A stretch of 14,028 nt of DNA from contig PKUY01000325.1 of assembly GCA_003131705.1 (NCBI GenBank), forward strand, positions 22,430-36,457, read 5' to 3'. This document shows positions 1-8,100 of the stretch, in pieces (position 1 is the first letter of the stretch; each line of letters starts with the position of its first letter). The stretch is from Acidobacteriota bacterium (GTDB lineage: Bacteria; Acidobacteriota; Terriglobia; Acidiferrales; UBA7541). A program made the position numbers and the translations under genes. The notes below the pieces were generated by a model, which made no database searches, was not told where the DNA came from, and worked only from the letters and a program-made list of their open reading frames with translations.

Positions 1-1
1 C

Positions 2-322
2 GACGCGCAGGGCAACTACCGCTTCGTCACCATCAAGCCTGGCGCGTATCCCTGGGGAAACCATCCGAACGCGTGGCGGCCGCCGCACATCCACTTTTCG
101 CTGTTCGGAACGGCGTTTGCGACGCGCCTCGTCACGCAGATGTATTTTCCGAACGATCCGCTACTCCCATTCGATCCGATCTTTAATTCCGTTCCGGATG
201 AAAGGGCGCGCCAGCGCATGATCTCGAAGTTCGAGATGGACTTGACGCAACCCGATTGGGCTCTCGGGTACAGATTCGATATCGTGCTGCGCGGACGCGA
301 GGAAACTCCCTTTGAAAAGTAA
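2..322 (+). CDS. pcaH: Protocatechuate 3,4-dioxygenase beta subunit, C-terminal part (5' end outside window)
   Basis: This is the last 106 residues of an intradiol dioxygenase beta subunit, open at the left edge of the window. With PcaG it cleaves protocatechuate between the two hydroxyls, using non-haem Fe(III), to give 3-carboxy-cis,cis-muconate in the cytoplasm. The surviving part carries the C-terminal iron site: the tyrosine of AYPW (bases 47-49), the conserved arginine of WRPPHIH (77-79) and the two histidine ligands (86-88 and 92-94). In the characterised Pseudomonas enzyme the fourth ligand, another tyrosine, lies further upstream, so it is probably outside the window. The HIHF motif with both histidines marks the catalytic beta subunit and not alpha. 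The gene ends at or just inside the start of pcaG, as expected for co-translated subunits of one complex. Confidence 0.95.
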   Translation, partial: DAQGNYRFVTIKPGAYPWGNHPNAWRPPHIHFSLFGTAFATRLVTQMYFPNDPLLPFDPIFNSVPDERARQRMISKFEMDLTQPDWALGYRFDIVLRGREETPFEK

Positions 323-323
323 T

Positions 324-896
324 ATGGATCTCGTCCCCATTCCCTCGCAAACCGTTGGCCCGTATTTTCAAATTGGCCTCACTGGTAACCGCGCTATAGC
401 GCGCATCGCCGGGCCGGATGTGAAGGGCGAAAGAATCACGCTCATATGCAATGTTTTCGATGGCGAAGGCCAAGCGTTGGGCGATGCCATGATTGAAATA
501 TGGCAGGCCAATGCGGATGGGAAGTACAACCATCCTGATGACTCGCAGGCGAAGCCGGTTGACCCGGCGTTCTTCGGTTTTGGGCGCCTGGTGACGGATG
601 CCAACGGGACATGCGCGTTCGAGACCATCAAGCCGGGACGCGTGCCGGGCCCGAACAATCATTTGCAGGCGCCGCATTTGTCGGTTTCCGTTTTCGCGCG
701 AGGACTACTGCGACGCCTTCCGACCCGCGTCTATTTTGCCGGGGAGCCTGCGAATGATCAGGACCCCATACTGGCGCTGGTTCCCCAGGATCGGCGCGAC
801 ACTTTGATGGCTCAGCCAGTGCCGGGCCAGCGCGATGCGTGGCGGTTCGACATCCATCTTTGCGGCGAGCAGGAAACTGTATTCTTCGACGTGTAA
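324..896 (+). CDS. pcaG: Protocatechuate 3,4-dioxygenase alpha subunit
   Basis: This 190-residue intradiol dioxygenase alpha subunit (family usual length about 200) forms the heteromeric enzyme with PcaH. Family marks are PSQTVGPYF near the N-terminus, the IEIWQAN segment (about residues 55-61), a GFGR turn and a C-terminal beta strand ending in a short FFDV tail. The alpha subunit contributes to the substrate pocket but does not hold iron: where beta has HIH, this protein has a PHLSVSVFARG segment. The start is ambiguous. ATG at 324 lies one base after the pcaH stop and gives the usual N-terminus. A TTG at 312, in the same frame, has the better-placed ribosome binding site (GAGGAA at 299-304, 7 nt away) and would add four residues and overlap pcaH. 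ATG is preferred for codon and family fit. Confidence 0.93.
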   Translation: MDLVPIPSQTVGPYFQIGLTGNRAIARIAGPDVKGERITLICNVFDGEGQALGDAMIEIWQANADGKYNHPDDSQAKPVDPAFFGFGRLVTDANGTCAFETIKPGRVPGPNNHLQAPHLSVSVFARGLLRRLPTRVYFAGEPANDQDPILALVPQDRRDTLMAQPVPGQRDAWRFDIHLCGEQETVFFDV

Positions 897-972
897 CGCG
901 CGGCGAGCGATTCTGAGGATTCGTAGCTCGGCGCGACGAGCGTAGAAAATCGCATCACAGGGAGAGCAGCGC

Positions 973-2340
973 ATGCCTGCGCGGCTAATCGACAGTCTCG
1001 GAACCACGGGCCCACTCGCCGATCTTTTCAGCAACGATTCCATTCTGCAAGCAATGCTGGATTTCGAAGTTGCACTCGCCCGCGCCGAAGCTCGCACGGG
1101 CATCGTGCCGCAGGCAGCGGCTGACGCGATTCACGCTGCAGCGAAGGCGAGCAACTTCGATGCAGCCGCGCTCGCCGGGGAAACACTTCGCGCTGGCACT
1201 GCGGGCATACCCTTGGTGAAAGCGCTCACGTCGCGCGTGCGCGCCGGCGACTCCGCCGCCGCGCGTTTCGTCCACTGGGGTGCGACGAGCCAGGACGTGG
1301 CGGATACCGCGCTGATCCTGCTGCTCAAGCGTTCGCAGGCAATTCTCGCCGCCGATCTTTCTCATCTGGAAGCAGCGCTGCACCGTCTCTCCGATAAACA
1401 TCGCGACGCAGTGATGCTCGGCCGTACGCTTTTGCAGGCCGCGCCGCCCGTCACCTTTGGATTGCAAGCCGCGGGCTGGCTCGCGGCGATACGGCGCAGC
1501 CGTGCGCGCTTGGAAGCGGCTTACGCGGAGGCGCTCGTCTTGCAATTCGGCGGCGCTAGCGGAACGCTTGCCGCGCTGGGCGACAAAGGTCTCGAGGTAG
1601 GCCGCGCGATGGCGCGCGATCTGGCTCTGGGATTTCCAGATGCGCCCTGGCACGCGCATCGCGACCGGCTGGCCGCCCTGATGGCCGCGTGCGGCGTGCT
1701 GACCGGCTGCCTGGGAAAAATGGCGCGCGATATCAGCTTGCTGATGCAGGGCGAGGTGGCGGAGGTTTCTGGGTCTGGCGGCGAAGGGCGCGGGGGTTCA
1801 TCGACCATGCCGCAGAAACGGAATCCGATCGCGTCGGCATTGACGCTGGCTGCGGCAAATCGCGTTCCCGGACTCGTGGCATCGTTTTTATCCGGCATGG
1901 TTCAGGAGCACGAGCGCGCGGTGGGCGGCTGGCAAGCCGAATGGCCGACGATTGCGGCGACAATTCAGGCGACAGGGCTCGCCGTTGCGTCGATGGCGGA
2001 AGCGGCCGAAGGACTCGTCGTACACGAAACGCAGATGCGCAAAAATATCGACGCCACGCGCGGCGCCGTCTTCGCCGAGAAAGCGACGATGCTGCTCGGC
2101 GCAAGCCTGGGGCGCGAGGCGGCGCATAAGCTCGTCGGCGAAGCGGCCCGCCGCAGCGAATCCGAGGGCCGCAAGCTTTCGGAAGTGCTGGGCGAGCTGC
2201 CCGAAGTCACGAAAGTGCTGGACAGCAAAGTCCTGCGTGAACTCGATGTGCCCGAAACATATCTGGGCGCGGCGGAGGAGCTGCGCAAGCGGCTGCTATC
2301 TGGTCAGGATCGCGACGATTCGAAAACGAAGAAGGGCTAG
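973..2340 (+). CDS. pcaB: 3-carboxy-cis,cis-muconate cycloisomerase
   Basis: This 455-residue member of the fumarase/aspartase superfamily converts 3-carboxy-cis,cis-muconate to 4-carboxymuconolactone, the second step after ring cleavage. The family signature is at residues 275-285 (GSSTMPQKRNP), within the flexible loop that carries the catalytic serine. HWGATSQD at about 101-108 is the first conserved region, typical of PcaB and adenylosuccinate-lyase-like members. Length matches bacterial PcaB (about 450). Start choice is supported by a purine-rich ribosome binding site (GGGAGAG at about 960-966) 6 nt before ATG. A 76-nt gap separates it from pcaG, and the next gene starts 5 nt after its stop, so it sits inside the operon. 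Argininosuccinate or adenylosuccinate lyase would be the alternative from sequence alone, but the neighbours settle the substrate. Confidence 0.94.
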   Translation: MPARLIDSLGTTGPLADLFSNDSILQAMLDFEVALARAEARTGIVPQAAADAIHAAAKASNFDAAALAGETLRAGTAGIPLVKALTSRVRAGDSAAARFVHWGATSQDVADTALILLLKRSQAILAADLSHLEAALHRLSDKHRDAVMLGRTLLQAAPPVTFGLQAAGWLAAIRRSRARLEAAYAEALVLQFGGASGTLAALGDKGLEVGRAMARDLALGFPDAPWHAHRDRLAALMAACGVLTGCLGKMARDISLLMQGEVAEVSGSGGEGRGGSSTMPQKRNPIASALTLAAANRVPGLVASFLSGMVQEHERAVGGWQAEWPTIAATIQATGLAVASMAEAAEGLVVHETQMRKNIDATRGAVFAEKATMLLGASLGREAAHKLVGEAARRSESEGRKLSEVLGELPEVTKVLDSKVLRELDVPETYLGAAEELRKRLLSGQDRDDSKTKKG

Positions 2341-2345
2341 AGACC

Positions 2346-3521
2346 ATGCCGTTCGCGACGATCGACAAGATACGTGTGTACTACAGGCTCGAGGGCAATT
2401 CCGGCCTCCCGATGCTGGTCCTTTCGAGTTCGATCGGCTCCGACCACAGCCTCTGGGCGCAGCAGATGCCCGATCTTCTAGAACATTTTCAAGTGCTCCG
2501 TTACGACACGCGCGGCCACGGCGCAACGGATGCGCCCAAAGCCGAATATTCGATCGAGTTGCTGGCGCGCGACCTGCTCGAGCTTGCCGACGCGCTTAAA
2601 ATCTCGCAATTCGCTTTTTGCGGCCTTTCGCTCGGGGGAATGGTCGGCCAGTGGCTTGGCATGAATGCCTCGAATCGGCTGACGAAACTGGTCCTCGCCA
2701 ATACCTCGCCGCGCATGGCTCCAAAATCGAATTGGGACGACCGGCGCCGCACAGTGCTCGCAGGAGGAATGGCGTCGATCGTGGACACGTCGATGGAGAG
2801 ATTTTTCCTCGCTGAAACATTGGCGCACGCCGATCCGTACGTCAGCACTGCGCGGGCGATATTTCTGGGGACCGATCCGGTGGGCTATGCGGGATGCTGC
2901 TCCGCCATTCGCGACATGGACCATACGAAAGACCTCGCGAAAATCAAAGTTCCCACGCTTGTAATCGTGGGAGATCGCGATGTCGCAGCTCCGTGGACCG
3001 GTCACGGCGAAATACTTGCGCGCTCGATTCCAGGCGCGAAAGCGGTTCTTCTGCCGGCCGCGCACCTTTCGAATATCGAGCAGCCGCGCACCTTTGCCAC
3101 GGCACTGCTGAATTTTCTGCTGCCGAGCGCCGCGACGTATGGAGCCGACCCGCTGGAACCGGGCTTCGCCGTACGGCGCGAGGTGCTGGGCGAAGCGCAC
3201 GTGGACCGATCGATCGCCGCGACCACCGATTTCAATCGCGAGTTTCAGGAACTCATCACGCGCTACGCCTGGGGAACTATCTGGACTCGGCCGGGGCTCG
3301 ACCGGCGCACGCGACGCCTTTTGGTGCTCGCGATGATGGCCGCTCTTGGACGCTGGGAGGAATTCCGCATGCACGTGCGCACCGCGCTCGAGCACGGTTT
3401 CGAACCCTGCGATCTGAAGGAGTTGCTCCTGCAGTCGGCAATTTATGCGGGAGTGCCGGTCGCGAATACCGGGTTTCACATTGCAATCGAGGAAATTGAA
3501 AAGCTAAAACTGAAGGACTAA
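2346..3521 (+). CDS. pcaL: Fused 3-oxoadipate enol-lactonase / 4-carboxymuconolactone decarboxylase
   Basis: This 391-residue two-domain enzyme carries the last two steps to 3-oxoadipate. Residues 1-260 are an alpha/beta hydrolase (PcaD type): nucleophile Ser95 in GLSLG, likely acid Asp212 in GDRD (209-212), His240 in AAHLSN, and an oxyanion-side segment around SSSIGSDHSLW (27-37). Residues about 271-391 are a carboxymuconolactone decarboxylase domain (PcaC type), with RYAWGTIWTRPGLDRRTR (306-323) and RMHVRTALEHG (341-351) followed by a helix ending YAGVP. The order PcaD then PcaC is the one called PcaL in actinomycetes. The product of the C-terminal domain is the substrate of the N-terminal one. 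GAAGAAGGG at 2328-2336 inside the end of pcaB is a good ribosome binding site for ATG 2346. It is the last recognisable pca gene here; no 3-oxoadipate CoA-transferase or thiolase follows. Confidence 0.94.
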   Translation: MPFATIDKIRVYYRLEGNSGLPMLVLSSSIGSDHSLWAQQMPDLLEHFQVLRYDTRGHGATDAPKAEYSIELLARDLLELADALKISQFAFCGLSLGGMVGQWLGMNASNRLTKLVLANTSPRMAPKSNWDDRRRTVLAGGMASIVDTSMERFFLAETLAHADPYVSTARAIFLGTDPVGYAGCCSAIRDMDHTKDLAKIKVPTLVIVGDRDVAAPWTGHGEILARSIPGAKAVLLPAAHLSNIEQPRTFATALLNFLLPSAATYGADPLEPGFAVRREVLGEAHVDRSIAATTDFNREFQELITRYAWGTIWTRPGLDRRTRRLLVLAMMAALGRWEEFRMHVRTALEHGFEPCDLKELLLQSAIYAGVPVANTGFHIAIEEIEKLKLKD

Positions 3522-4171
3522 GGAACTCCTCCGCCACTGAGGAATCTGCCTGTCCGGCCCGAATCTGTGTTTTCAGTAGTGGGCAGTCTCCGATTGATGT
3601 GTCGGGTAGGGCCATGGCGCGTAGCGGGCTTGGAATGATGCCGACGTTTCCATAGCCCTCCCTAAAATTCCCTACGGCGGGTTTTCCCCAGTACGGCTTC
3701 AAGGCCGGGTGTATCAGACAGGGCCTTCCCGTTCGGCGCATCCCTCGCGCCGGTCCGGGTTCTTCTGTCCAGGTCCATCCTCACTTGCGGCCCCATCCGC
3801 CCCACTCGCAGGCACATCCCGATTTCACCGCTTGGCGGCTTATACCAGATGCCTTCGCTGTGCACACTGCGCCTAGCCGACCTCTGAGTGGTTCCAAGCT
3901 TTCACTGTCCGTCCTTCCTGACATGCCGCCCTCTACGACTCCGGGGAGATCGCAACCGGTTGGTTCCAGTCATGCGGTTCCGGCGTAGGCCTTCGCCATG
4001 TTATGAGTGGCTCGGCTCTCCCGACTACCACCGGGACTTTTACTTCCAGGCTTCCGACGAGTCGGTCACCCTTCTCGCCGCTGGATATAACTACGACAGT
4101 CACTGGACTGTTCTGTCGGTGGGACTTTCACCCATTGGAATGACAGCTAGCCTTGCTGCAGCATAACGACG
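3522..4171 (-). ncRNA. Structured non-coding block, possibly the 5' half of a decayed group II intron
   Basis: About 650 bases without a convincing gene. Read on the minus strand from about 4170 downwards, it has the texture of a large structured RNA: a GGGTGAAAGTCCC segment (plus-strand 4121-4133), then a compact hairpin (plus-strand arms ACAGTC 4096-4101 and GACTGT 4106-4111, loop 4102-4105), a second small hairpin (CCGA 4054-4057 and TCGG 4062-4065), and long purine-rich joins. GGTGAAAGTCCC-like segments are common near the 5' end of bacterial group II introns, where the reverse transcriptase follows in domain IV. Here no reverse transcriptase and no domain V can be seen; on this reading the element was cut off at the pcaL side. 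No clear GUGYG 5' boundary was found either. The group II assignment is an inference from style; a different structured RNA or a decayed element is possible. Confidence 0.35.
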
Positions 4172-4242
4172 TCGGCCTCGCGACGGTCCGAGTAGACTGT
4201 TTCGGTGTTCACCCTAACAGTGCTCGGACCGAAGGAGGCCGA
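4172..4242 (+). promoter_or_regulatory. Long stem-loop over the IS110 transposase ribosome binding site
   Basis: Seventy-one bases fold into one nearly continuous hairpin. Outer stem TCGGCCTC (4172-4179) pairs with GAGGCCGA (4235-4242). The next stem, CGGTCCGAG (4184-4192), pairs with CTCGGACCG (4223-4231). Then ACTGTT (4196-4201) pairs with AACAGT (4216-4221), and GGTG (4204-4207) with CACC (4210-4213) at the tip. In total 26-27 base pairs form, with small internal loops. The ribosome binding site AAGGAGG (4232-4238) lies inside the right-hand arm and the ATG at 4244 is just outside. The fold could block translation of read-through transcripts, as known for other insertion sequences. It could also be part of the non-coding RNA (bridge RNA) that IS110-group elements encode upstream of the transposase. 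The pairing is directly visible; the role is inferred. Confidence 0.7.
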
Positions 4243-4740
4243 GATGAGAATTATAGGATGTGACTTGCACGCTCGCCAGCAAACGTTGGCGATGCTGGAC
4301 ACCACAACGGGAGAGGTGGTGGAGAAGACCCTGACGCACGAAGGCAACAACGTGCGGGAGTTTTATTCCACGCTTCCGGGGCCCGTGCGCGTGGGGATCG
4401 AAGCGACCGGATCGATGCAGTGGTTTGTGAACCTGATGGAAGAGCTAGGGATCGAATGCCAGGTCGGTCACCCGGCGACGATTCGTGCGGCCGAGCCACG
4501 GAAGCAGAAACATGATCGGCGAGATGCGGACTTGATTCTGAAGCTGCTGGTAGAAAACCGCTTTCCGTCGATCTGGCTGCCTCCGAAGGAACTGCGAGAT
4601 CTGCGGGCCTTGCTACTGCACCGTCATCAGTGGGTACGGATGCGGACGCGAGTACAGAATGCCCTGCAGGCCATCGCCTTGGCGAACGGTTTACGACGGG
4701 GCCCCTCTCTGTGGAGCCAAGACGGGCAACGCACCATAGC
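4172..4740 (+). mobile_element. IS110-family insertion sequence fragment
   Basis: This is the left part of an IS110-family element: the upstream hairpin plus the N-terminal domain of the transposase. The right boundary is set where the protein stops resembling the family (about 4735-4740); the true left end may lie further upstream. IS110 elements lack clear terminal inverted repeats and usually make no target duplication, so exact ends cannot be read from the window. The fragment lies next to the structured block and between two unrelated operons, which suggests repeated insertion and deletion at this spot. Confidence 0.6.
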
Positions 4741-4783
4741 GTACTGTGTCTACATCTCGCTTACTGAGATTAACCGTTATTAA
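4244..4783 (+). pseudogene. IS110-family transposase, N-terminal DEDD domain only (truncated)
   Basis: The reading frame gives 179 residues; full IS110 transposases are usually about 300-400. The RuvC-like DEDD domain is present: Asp in IIGCDLHA (near residue 6), Glu in GIEATGS (about residue 50), and the paired acids in KHDRRDADLILKLL (about 88-101). The similarity runs through a NGLRRGPSLWSQDGQ segment, after which the last 15 or so residues no longer look like the family and end at a stop. The C-terminal domain with the catalytic serine is missing, so the protein cannot catalyse transposition alone. The start at 4244 is chosen for its strong ribosome binding site (AAGGAGG, 5 nt away); a start at 4205 would fall inside the hairpin. 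A frame interrupted by deletion is more likely than a short functional protein. Confidence 0.85.
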
Positions 4784-4849
4784 TGTTCCGCATGCACGGC
4801 GAACGGACGTATTCTGCGATTCAATCAATGGCCAATGGGCAACCTGTAG

Positions 4850-4858
4850 TGATATAGT
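4850..4858 (+). promoter_or_regulatory. Possible extended -10 promoter
   Basis: TGATATAGT fits the extended -10 pattern TGnTATAAT with one mismatch. No good -35 hexamer stands 16-18 bases upstream, which extended -10 promoters can tolerate. It would place the transcript start about 300 bases before the first EPS gene, giving a long leader. Weak evidence by itself. Confidence 0.25.
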
Positions 4859-4914
4859 TGTTACGTGAATTGATAGTGTCAGCCGTTTCGGTATCGTGCT
4901 ATGTACGCCGCGAA

Positions 4915-4992
4915 TTCGAAATAGGAAGCGCAGCCGATCAGCCCCAATGGAATCTTGATCGCGGCGTTCGAAAGACGTGTTCGATTGTTCGA
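4915..4992 (+). repeat. Cluster of four TTCGA sites upstream of the EPS operon
   Basis: TTCGA occurs at 4915, 4967, 4980 and 4988 within 78 bases. The first two are full TTCGAA palindromes, and the last three share the longer form GTTCGA (4966, 4979, 4987). The spacing is 52, 13 and 8 bases. They lie between the possible promoter and the first gene, so they may be operator half-sites. No regulator is encoded in the window to pair with them, and a chance cluster is possible. Confidence 0.3.
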
Positions 4993-5168
4993 GTTGTGTT
5001 ATGTAGTTTTTCCGGCCCATCCCCAGCCACAGTTAATCGCGACCGCTCCGGTCGTCGCAACTCCATGTTCTTGTTGGACCTCGTTCCGATTTCGGGTCTG
5101 TTAGAAGGCTCGGAGGGAGTCGAGAGGTGCCGTTTGTCGCTGCCAGCCAGCCGCTGGAGAGGATAGCA

Positions 5169-8100
5169 ATGAATGTTCACAGGTTGGGTGCCAGGACAAT
5201 AGGCGTACCCGAATCGCGGAAGACGATGCCATTCGTGGTATGCATTCTACTGAGTTTTCTCTCGTTCGCAGCAGCCGCCAATGGCCAAAATCAGAGGTCC
5301 ATTCCTATACAGAATTCGGATTTGGCTCGGCAAAATATGAATCAAGTCGCGGCGTCGGCCGGGCAAATCAAAGAGGTTCTGCTGAAAGATGCAGGGCTCA
5401 TGGTGGAATTGAAACAGTGGGTTGCCAAAGATGCGACAGACCATGGCCAGATCATTAGTGAATCGGACCTAACGAACGATTCGCTATTTGATCGGCTGGA
5501 GAACGATGTACAGCTTCGCTCAGTCGCCACGCGAATGCTTCAGCGTTACGGCTACCTTGTCCCAAAAGTGAATCCTGATTCGGAGCTCGGCAAGCAACAG
5601 GAGCTACTCGTCCAGGAACGCGTGAAGTGGATTACCCAAGAGGAGGAGGAAGCACGGCAGCAGCAACACGCGCAGGCCCAGCAGAAAATAGAGCAAGCCC
5701 GCTTGTGCGCGCAAGGGCAGCAATCGAGCTGTGTCGGACAGCAGAGACGCTCACAGCCAACTTCTGCGCCCGAAGACGAATCCAGCCCGAACGCCCCGCC
5801 GCTGAGGAGCAATCCTAGCGGGCCAAATCCGCCTGCGCTGCCGCAGGGACAGAATGATCTCGTACAGCGCGCACAGCTTATGCAAACCGGCGAAGAATCC
5901 GGTGGCGATGTCTCCGGATACCCTTTTGATGAGGGCTCATTTGGCGATTCCTATGGTGCGGCCCAATCAATGGGGATGTCGAGCGGCCTGGGCGGCCAGC
6001 TCACGCCATCTCTCTTGCAGCAACTTCAAAATGGCGAGAACGGAGACACCGGTTCTGGGGAAGGAGGTGCTGGTCTGGGACTCCAAAGGAGCCTGCTGAA
6101 TTCATCAATGGGTGGGATGGGTATGGGTGCAATGGATCTGGGCGGTTCCTTGGATCAGAACGATCTGAGCTCGCTTGATATGGGGCAAGCGAATGCAACT
6201 GGAATGAATTCTTCGGCGACTCGCGGTAATTCCTCGCAGGCCTTCACACAGCCCTTCAGCGGGCAGCGCCGAAACCGAGAGCTTCTGGAACCAGTGGAAA
6301 TGGTACGTGCCGCCAACCCTTATAAAGACATCCCTTCGTTGTACGACATGTATATGCAGGCGGTGCCTCGGCCTGCGGTTCCCAGGCGATTCGGCATCGA
6401 TGTTTTTCAAAACCAAACCCAGGGCTCGCGATATCTACCGATGGATCTACCCGCCGGTCCGGATTACGTAGTCGGGCCCGGCGATAGTCTAACGATCGAT
6501 CTATGGGGGGGCATTTCTCGCCGATTTGTCCGCACGGTCGATCGAGAAGGGAGACTGAGTCTTCCAGAGGTTGGGCCCGTACTCGTAAGCGGAAAGAGTT
6601 TGACGGAGGTTCAGGAGAACGTGCAGCAGGTTCTCAGGTCCCAGTATAAGGATGTGTCTGCTGACATTTCGCTATCGCGTTTACGGACCATACGGGTATA
6701 CGAGGTGGGAGATATCGAAAATCCCGGTGCGTACGATATCAGTTCGCTTTCGACTCCCCTCAATGCGCTGTTCTCAGCTGGTGGTCCAACGTCCCGAGGA
6801 TCGCTGCCAATTGTGAAACATTACCGCGGCAATCAGCTTGTCGAGGATGTAGACCTGTACGACCTGCTCCTCCACGGCGTCAAGGGGGATATGCAACGTC
6901 TCGAAAACGGCGACACGATTCTTGTCCCTCCCATTGGACCGCAAGTAACGGTCGATGGGATGGTACGCCGCCCGGCAATATATGAACTGAAGGATGAAAA
7001 AGACTTGGCAAGAGTTCTCGAATTGGCTGGTGGCCTCTTGCCGACGGCTGCATTGCGCCACATTGAAGTGCAGCGCCTCGTGGCTCACGAAAAGCAGACG
7101 ATGCTGAGTCTGGATATTCCTAATACGGATGATGATGCACAGGTGACGCAGGAACTAAAAGCCTTCGAGATTCACGATGGAGACCAAGTTCGGGTATTCC
7201 CAATAGCGCAAGGAAATGAGGACGCCGTTTATTTGGAGGGCCACGTTATTCGTCCCGGGCGGTACTCCTATCGCGCCGACATGCGAGTGACGGATATGAT
7301 TTCGTCCTTTAAGGAATTACTACCGGAACCCGCGACCGAATATGCCGAGATCATTCGCCTGAACGCGCCCGATTTTCATCCCACTGTTGAGAGCTTCAAT
7401 CTATCGGAGGCGCTCGAAAATCCATCGCAGGCGCCGACTCTGCACCCTATGGACACCGTGCGAATCTTTAGCCGGTTCGACTTTGAAAACCCGCCGACAG
7501 TTTCCGTTTTGGGCGATGTACGGAGGCCTGGAACCTACCAGACATCGGGACAAATCCATTTGGCTGACGCCATTCACTTGGCTGGCGGACTTGCCCCGGA
7601 TGCGCAGACAAGCGATGCCCAAGTATTCCGGCACTTGCCCGACGGCACGTCCAAAATCTTGAGCGTTAGTCTGAGTCAGGCACTGGAAGGAAATACCACC
7701 GAGAATATCGTTCTCGAGCCGCGTGACAGATTGTTAATCCACGGGAACAGCGAGGCAGTAGAACCCCCGACCGTCTATATCCACGGCGAGGTAGAGAAGC
7801 CCGGACGCTATCCGTTGACGACGAATATGACCGTTGCGGATTTGATTCGGGTCGGCGGAGGAATGAAGCTCAGCGCGGACACGCAAGCAGGCGATCTCAC
7901 ACGTTACGAATACACGAAGGAGTCGAATTCGGACCAGACCAAGCTCACGGGCCAACATGAATCCGTCGCAATTTCCGCCGTGCTTTCCGGAGACTCGCAT
8001 TCGAACGTACCTGTTCATAACGGAGACGTACTGACGATTCGGCAACTCCCGGGATGGAACGATTTGGGAGCTTCGATCAGTCTGCGGGGCGAAGTGAAGC

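Larger units (their letters stand above)
4784..5168. other. Intergenic stretch / presumed leader of the EPS operon, no gene seen
   Basis: About 385 bases separate the transposase remnant from the first EPS gene. The only open frame of size (102 codons from TTG 4858) has no ribosome binding site, no known motif and an amino-acid make-up unlike a real protein. Visible items are a possible extended -10 site (4850-4858), four TTCGA sites (4915-4992) and a small hairpin, CGACCG (5040-5045) with CGGTCG (5049-5054) around a 3-nt loop. The hairpin has no T-run after it, so it is not a standard terminator. No ops/JUMPstart-type element was recognised. Confidence 0.5.

Noticed and set aside
1952..2599. 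215-codon + strand frame across the pcaB/pcaL junction
   Set aside because: Arginine-rich shadow frame of two strongly supported genes in a GC-rich region.
2478..3479. 333-codon minus-strand frame inside pcaL
   Set aside because: Length comes from GC-rich third positions; the + strand carries complete catalytic motifs for two enzyme domains.
3277..3741. 154-codon minus-strand frame crossing the end of pcaL
   Set aside because: It spans the well-supported pcaL C-terminus antisense and then enters the structured block; no protein motif is seen.
3888..4166. 92-codon open frame on the + strand in the structured block
   Set aside because: It lies antisense to the possible structured RNA, has no ribosome binding site, and its Pro/Ser/Arg-rich make-up looks like translated non-coding sequence.
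4205..4243. Upstream start for the IS110 transposase at 4205
   Set aside because: It would lie inside the hairpin, has no ribosome binding site, and adds residues not expected before the usual N-terminal MRIIGCD; ATG 4244 has an excellent site.
5040..5054. Small hairpin considered as a terminator before the EPS operon
   Set aside because: Only six base pairs with a 3-nt loop and no T-run follows.
4858..5166. 102-codon frame starting at TTG in the EPS leader
   Set aside because: No ribosome binding site, no motif, and it ends right at the ribosome binding site of the next gene; better read as untranslated leader.
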